Shown piece by piece: positions 44,481 to 48,054 of a stretch of DNA of 48,054 nt (positions are counted from its first letter, which is position 1; the number at the start of each line of letters is the position of its first letter). The stretch comes from Lachnospiraceae bacterium (GTDB taxonomy: Bacteria; Bacillota; Clostridia; Lachnospirales; Lachnospiraceae), in the NCBI GenBank assembly GCA_022779165.1, contig JALFTO010000197.1:1-48054 (forward strand). The letters run 5' to 3'. Under the pieces are notes generated by a model. It worked only from the letters and a program-made list of their open reading frames with translations. It ran no database searches and was not told the origin of the DNA. Both the position numbers and the translations under genes were made by a program.

Positions 44481-44813
44481 CTACAGTTCCTCCAGAATCT
44501 CTTCCGCCAGCTGCACAATCCTGGATGATGTACTGCCGGCCTCTTTCTTTGCCAGACTCTCAAGTTCCTTCACCTTTTCCTTCACGGCAGAAAACCGTTT
44601 CACCAGATGAAGCTTCTCCTCATAATCCGCAAGCGTCCTGTCACACCGTCTGATGAGATCATGGACACCCTGCCTGCTGATCCCCGCCTGCTCGGCGATC
44701 TCACTGAGCGACATGTCATTGTACACTGCATCCTCATATATCCTGCGCTGATGCTCCGTCAGAAGCTCTCCGTAAAAATCATATAAAATTCCCTGTTCTA
44801 CGATTTTTTCCAT
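44481..44813 (-). CDS. YlxM family DNA-binding protein, SRP-associated
   Basis: A 110-residue helix-turn-helix protein (UPF0122/YlxM) encoded before ffh in most Firmicutes. It contains YYDFYGELLTEHQR-like opening (LYDFYGELLTEHQRRIYE) and HTH EIAEQAGISRQGVHDLI. Its role is not fixed; it is linked to SRP function in streptococci. The ATG at 44813 follows AAGGAG; the frame is open upstream but into the promoter. Confidence 0.92.
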   Translation of the reverse strand: MEKIVEQGILYDFYGELLTEHQRRIYEDAVYNDMSLSEIAEQAGISRQGVHDLIRRCDRTLADYEEKLHLVKRFSAVKEKVKELESLAKKEAGSTSSRIVQLAEEILEEL

Positions 44814-44861
44814 GAATATACGCTCCTTCCTGCACACAGGAATCCGCACAGAACAATTGAT

Positions 44862-44890
44862 ATCATAGCGCATGAAGCGGAGGCTGTCAA
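44862..44890 (-). promoter_or_regulatory. ylxM-ffh operon promoter
   Basis: Minus-strand TTGACA (44885-44890), 17 bases, TATGAT (44862-44867). It likely drives the long run of translation genes. The -35 is in an inverted repeat (44883-44908). Confidence 0.75.
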
Positions 44891-44908
44891 GTGTTTTTTC
44901 TTGACAGC
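44883..44908. repeat. Inverted repeat over the ylxM -35
   Basis: GCTGTCAAG and CTTGACAGC form a perfect nine-base inverted repeat across an 8-base T-rich spacer. It places TTGACA on both strands. It could be an operator, a hairpin or chance. Confidence 0.7.
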
Positions 44909-45067
44909 TTACAAAAACCGGACGCCGAAAAGAAAAGCAACATAAGATATGGCACTTTGGGACGGATTCGTGTATACTGTACGTGGAAGCTTTCGGTTTT
45001 CGAATGTGTACTGCAAATGCATACTGCGAATTTCGAATCATCTATATGACTTTGGGGGAAATTTCAT

Positions 45068-45916
45068 ATGAAAAGATCAGATACTATACAGAAAACAAAC
45101 TTTTTGGATTCCATAAAATTGTTTATCTTATCTGCTACTGCGCTCTGCCTGTTGTCAGCCTTTACAATGACTGCCCACGCTGAAGAGAATTTTGCCGTTA
45201 CCGTTCGTTCCAGTAACAACACAATGGGTGCGGTAAACAGTTTCAAAAATGATGTTTCCTTTCAGAATTACACGTATGCGGCATCCACGGATTACATCAA
45301 GGTGTCAGCCCTCAACGTCAACACAATCTACACTTTCCTGTATTGGACCGACAACGGTGCAATTGTAAGCAAGGATACAACCTACTCTTTTGCCGTAAAC
45401 GGTAAAAATCATAATATTGTGGCACATTTTAACAACAAAAATGAAAAGAAAGATAAAAAATACGATACCGACAATAATCTGAACTGGATCACAAGGAATA
45501 CGGATCCATGCGTCTTCGCAAAAGGATATAAGCTGGACGGCATGACCATCAACACAACTCTGACAACGATCGATGATGCTACGCTTGCAGCCGTGCAGAC
45601 ATTGACAGGCGGCAGCTTTGCAGGTGCTTTCCAGATACAGTTTACTTACGGCTATGCCGGCACACCGAAGAAGCAGCTGGATCAGACCACAAGACTCTGT
45701 CTCCAGATTCCGGCACAGTTCCGGTCAGCAGGACGCACATTCTGTATCGTGTCTCTTGCCGGGAACATCCCTACAGTATTATCCGATCTGGACAGCGATG
45801 ATGCCACGATCACGTTCGACACCAATGCAAGCGGATTGTATATTGCCGCATGCCTTAACGATGCCTCTGTCCTGACACAGATACAGCAACCCGTTGTTGC
45901 CGCTCCTGCCGCATAA
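45068..45916 (+). CDS. Secreted protein of unknown function
   Basis: A 282-residue plus-strand protein with a clear signal peptide: basic start, hydrophobic core LFILSATALCLLSAF and cleavage after TAHA near residue 39. The mature part is beta-rich. Residues 45-122 resemble the divergent InlB-type repeat (TIYTFLYWTDNGAIV, HNIVAHFN), followed by a charged linker (KNEKKDKKYD) and a second beta domain. There is no LPxTG motif or obvious enzyme signature. The end is Ala/Pro rich. GGGGG-type ribosome site precedes the ATG. Probably an extracellular binding or envelope protein; I do not recognise it. Confidence 0.75.
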   Translation: MKRSDTIQKTNFLDSIKLFILSATALCLLSAFTMTAHAEENFAVTVRSSNNTMGAVNSFKNDVSFQNYTYAASTDYIKVSALNVNTIYTFLYWTDNGAIVSKDTTYSFAVNGKNHNIVAHFNNKNEKKDKKYDTDNNLNWITRNTDPCVFAKGYKLDGMTINTTLTTIDDATLAAVQTLTGGSFAGAFQIQFTYGYAGTPKKQLDQTTRLCLQIPAQFRSAGRTFCIVSLAGNIPTVLSDLDSDDATITFDTNASGLYIAACLNDASVLTQIQQPVVAAPAA

Positions 45917-45922
45917 TATTTT

Positions 45923-46330
45923 TCAGGATTCTTTGCAATTACCGCAGTATCCGTACACTTCAATTTTATGACCTGTGACTTCAAATCCCTTTTCCGGAAT
46001 TTCCATATGTGCGAACGGACATTCCGGCAGAGGGATTCTTTTATGACATTTTAAGCAGATCGCATAGTGCATATGCAGACCGTGATTCCATTCATACAGC
46101 ATCGTATCGGAATCCGGCAGACTTGTCTTTGTCACAAATCCCTGCTGTTCAAATGCCTGGAGAATACGGTATACGGTTGACACCGCATATCCGCAGTCTC
46201 CCTCACGCTCCTGGATCATCTGAAAGATATCCGCCGCACCGAGTGGCCTCTCAGTCTCACTCAGGATCTGATACACCTGCATGCGCTGTCTCGTCTTTTT
46301 TAAATTTTTCCAGATATCATGATTCTCCAT
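45923..46330 (-). CDS. Fur-family metal-responsive regulator
   Basis: A 135-residue transcription repressor of the Fur/Zur/PerR type. The winged helix includes RPLGAADIFQMIQ and YAVSTVYRILQAFEQQGFV. The dimer domain has the His-rich segment HGLHMHYAICLKCHKRIPLPECPF, and a CxxC near the end (CGNCKES), typical of the structural zinc site. The sensed metal cannot be told by eye. The ATG at 46330 is chosen because AAAGGCG lies ahead. It is 67 bases after the exporter-like gene, so probably in one operon under an operator that it may itself bind. Confidence 0.9.
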   Translation of the reverse strand: MENHDIWKNLKKTRQRMQVYQILSETERPLGAADIFQMIQEREGDCGYAVSTVYRILQAFEQQGFVTKTSLPDSDTMLYEWNHGLHMHYAICLKCHKRIPLPECPFAHMEIPEKGFEVTGHKIEVYGYCGNCKES

Positions 46331-46397
46331 TTTTTCGCCTTTCATGCGTATGTTTCACACCATCATGACAGATCTTCCAAGCTTCCCTTATCCACCG

Positions 46398-47237
46398 TCA
46401 GAAGATCATTTCCAGTAAGATGCCGCACATCACACCGATCGCATATAAGCCGCCCACAATTTTTACATTCTCCCGCAGATTGTGATTCACGCGGAACAGA
46501 ACCAGAATCCCCACGCCGCTTCCTGTCAGCAGACCGCTCATCATGACTCCAAAAGGAAGTACGCCCCGTAAATACAACTCCGTGATCATTACCGACGCAG
46601 CACAGTTTGGAATCAAACCGATCAGCCCGGCGGTCAGGCAGCCGATAATCCCATGATCGACAAACAGACTCTCTATCGCACTTTCTCCGATCCACGCGAT
46701 CAGGCAGTTTAACACAAATGAGATCGCCAAAATAAATATCGCAACCTGAACCGTATGATGAAACGCCGACTTTACGATTCCCTGTTCGCAATGACAATGA
46801 TCATGATCACACAATTCATGAAGCTTTAACTCCTGCTTCCGCCCCCTCATCCGCATCACGCCGTCAATGAAAAGACCGGCTGCCAGACCGATCAATACCT
46901 TAAGAAACAGAATCTGCCCGATCAGTGGAAACGGCGCCTTCTCCGACAGCATGACAGGCAGCATCTCATCGGAAGTAGACAGGAAAATCGCAAACAATGT
47001 TCCCAATGTGATCACTCTGCCTGCATATAAGCCGCTTCCGGCGGCGGAAAACCCACACTGCGGGAACACTCCCGCCACTGCTCCGATCAAGGCTCCGAAA
47101 TTGCCGGACCGCTTCACCAGTTTTTGCGTAAAGTTTCCTGTCTTATGTTCCACCCACTCCATGATCAGGTAGGTGAGAAACAGAAAAGGAAGAAGCTTCA
47201 GATTATCGAGTATCGTATCCAGAATCAAATCAACCAT
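46398..47237 (-). CDS. Polytopic ArsP_2-type putative metal exporter
   Basis: A 279-residue membrane protein with about eight helices. Two repeat-like halves carry VFPQCGFS (58-65) and LIPNCAAS (208-215). A central cytosolic loop is rich in His and Cys: HELCDHDHCHC (140-150). The family I assign (PF11449-like, called arsenic efflux or putative manganese transporter) exports metal or metalloid. The co-located Fur-family gene and upstream palindrome support metal control. The start ATG follows GGAGG. Substrate unproven: manganese, arsenite-like compounds, zinc are all possible. Confidence 0.8.
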   Translation of the reverse strand: MVDLILDTILDNLKLLPFLFLTYLIMEWVEHKTGNFTQKLVKRSGNFGALIGAVAGVFPQCGFSAAGSGLYAGRVITLGTLFAIFLSTSDEMLPVMLSEKAPFPLIGQILFLKVLIGLAAGLFIDGVMRMRGRKQELKLHELCDHDHCHCEQGIVKSAFHHTVQVAIFILAISFVLNCLIAWIGESAIESLFVDHGIIGCLTAGLIGLIPNCAASVMITELYLRGVLPFGVMMSGLLTGSGVGILVLFRVNHNLRENVKIVGGLYAIGVMCGILLEMIF

Positions 47238-47293
47238 GGTATTCCTCCGTGATTATCCGCAAACTATTTTACAAACATATTTTTGCAAGAAAT

Positions 47294-47331
47294 AAATGCG
47301 AACAAATTGCATTTGCAATTCATTCGCATTT
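47294..47331. promoter_or_regulatory. 38-bp palindrome, likely Fur-family operator
   Basis: Two 18-base arms around a TT centre, 16 of 18 positions paired. Arms carry TGCGAA and TGCAAT motifs that give overlapping 7-1-7 type sites. It is 57 bases upstream of the exporter start, on a probable -35 (TTGTTC, 17 bases, AAATAT on minus). Confidence 0.65.
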
Positions 47332-47370
47332 ACCATCATACCATATTTTTCTGATTTGTAAAGCCTTTCT

Positions 47371-48054
47371 TTACACAATAATCTTTTTGGGGCATTTTTC
47401 CTTGCAGGTGCCACAGTTCGTACATTTGCTGTAGTCAATCTTTGCATGAAAATCCTCGATGATGATCGCATCGCTCGGACAATTCTTCTTACAGAGCTGG
47501 CAGGCGATGCATCCCGCCTGACAAGCCTTGATGGTGACAGGTCCTTTGTCCTTGGAACTGCATGCCACCATATGCTCCGCCTTGTAAGGGATCAGTTCAA
47601 TCAGATGCTTCGGGCAGGCTGCCACACACTTTCCGCACGCCTTACAAGCCTCCTTATCCACCACCGCAACGCCATCCACGACATGGATCGCATCAAAAGG
47701 ACATGCTTTCACACAGCTTCCGTAACCAAGGCAACCATAATTGCAGCTCTTGGCACCGCCGTTTGGCACGAAAGCCATCACGCGGCAGTCCTTTGCTCCG
47801 TGATATTCATAATCCACATTCGCCTTTTCACAGGTGCCGGCACATTTGACAAATGCCACCTGACGCTCAGCGCTTCCCGCCTCAACGCCCATAATATCCG
47901 CAATTTTCTGTCCGACAGGCTCTCCGCCCACAGGACAGGCATTTACAGGAGCCTCACCCTTTGCGATTGCCGCCGCCAGACCGGAACATCCGGCGAAACC
48001 ACAGCCGCCACAGTTATTGCCCGGAAGTGCTGCCAGAACAGCCTCCTCCTTCTC
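47371..48054 (-). CDS. rnfB: RnfB, electron transport complex subunit (5' end cut off)
   Basis: The Rnf complex moves electrons from ferredoxin to NAD+ and pumps ions; RnfB carries Fe-S clusters. The frame is open to the window edge, so the start lies beyond 48054. The N-terminal part visible has LPGNNCGGCGFAGC (Fes cluster), then ACPVGGEP and CAGTCEKAN, followed by two ferredoxin-type sites (CLGYGSCVKACP, CKACGKCVAACP) and CQAGCIACQLCKKNCP and CTNCGTCKEKCP at the end. All Cys clusters look intact. The other rnf genes would be upstream, outside the window. Confidence 0.93.
   Translation of the reverse strand, partial: EKEEAVLAALPGNNCGGCGFAGCSGLAAAIAKGEAPVNACPVGGEPVGQKIADIMGVEAGSAERQVAFVKCAGTCEKANVDYEYHGAKDCRVMAFVPNGGAKSCNYGCLGYGSCVKACPFDAIHVVDGVAVVDKEACKACGKCVAACPKHLIELIPYKAEHMVACSSKDKGPVTIKACQAGCIACQLCKKNCPSDAIIIEDFHAKIDYSKCTNCGTCKEKCPKKIIV

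Noticed and set aside
47351-47378. TGTAAAG ... CTTTACA hairpin at the rnfB stop
   Set aside because: Seven-pair AT-rich stem without a T run; too weak to call a terminator.

Overview
The window is a compact, almost fully coding stretch of a low-to-mid GC Firmicutes chromosome. The best guess is a spore-forming, strictly anaerobic member of the Lachnospiraceae (Clostridia). Anaerobic metabolism is shown by class III ribonucleotide reductase (nrdD/nrdG), a group B [FeFe] hydrogenase, FeoAB and an Rnf-type RnfB. Sporulation is shown by spoIVA and spoVAF. The ylxM-ffh-rpsP-khpA-rimM-trmD-rplS-ylqF-rnhB order is the usual Firmicutes arrangement. I see no rRNA, tRNA, insertion sequence, prophage or CRISPR array. 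Nearly every gene is on the minus strand, so most transcription runs from high to low coordinates; the plus-strand exceptions are the DUF1292 gene (4056), a small membrane protein (20094), prs (26893) and a secreted protein (45068).

Layout, low to high coordinate: trpS and a Cys-rich tandem-repeat protein; DUF5662 and a GH13-like protein that has lost its catalytic residues; DUF1292 on plus, converging on a UvrD-type helicase; hydrogenase-gltX-helicase as one unit, with gltX carrying a one-base frameshift; feoAB with a candidate Fur box; spoVAF; dut; nrdDG with a good promoter and a candidate NrdR box; an operon cdd-MBL hydrolase-rnhA-small membrane protein; spoIVA with a sigma-E-like promoter; the operon DUF512-der-plsY-gpsA-moxR-VWA; prs on plus; a response regulator-histidine kinase-GGDEF operon; then the long translation and secretion operon from ylxM down to pgeF. 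The right end holds an orphan secreted protein, a Fur-family regulator with a metal-exporter-like membrane protein behind a 38-bp palindrome, and the 3' part of rnfB.

How the parts work together: the ylxM-to-pgeF region combines co-translational targeting (SRP), ribosomal proteins and assembly factors (S16, L19, RimM, YlqF), tRNA modification (TrmD), two signal peptidases I and RNase HII, with an orphan FliK-like/FlhB-like pair in the position of Bacillus ylqG-ylqH. The der operon joins ribosome assembly to phospholipid synthesis (GpsA makes the glycerol-3-phosphate used by PlsY).

Points most worth a second look: the predicted dead GH13 protein; a TrmD-acetyltransferase fusion; the gltX frameshift; the Cys-rich repeat protein with a sigma-K-like promoter; the Fur-family/exporter operator; a cytosolic sugar-binding-like domain fused to GGDEF; and several promoters that match sporulation or metal regulons. 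All calls come from reading the sequence by eye; no search was run.
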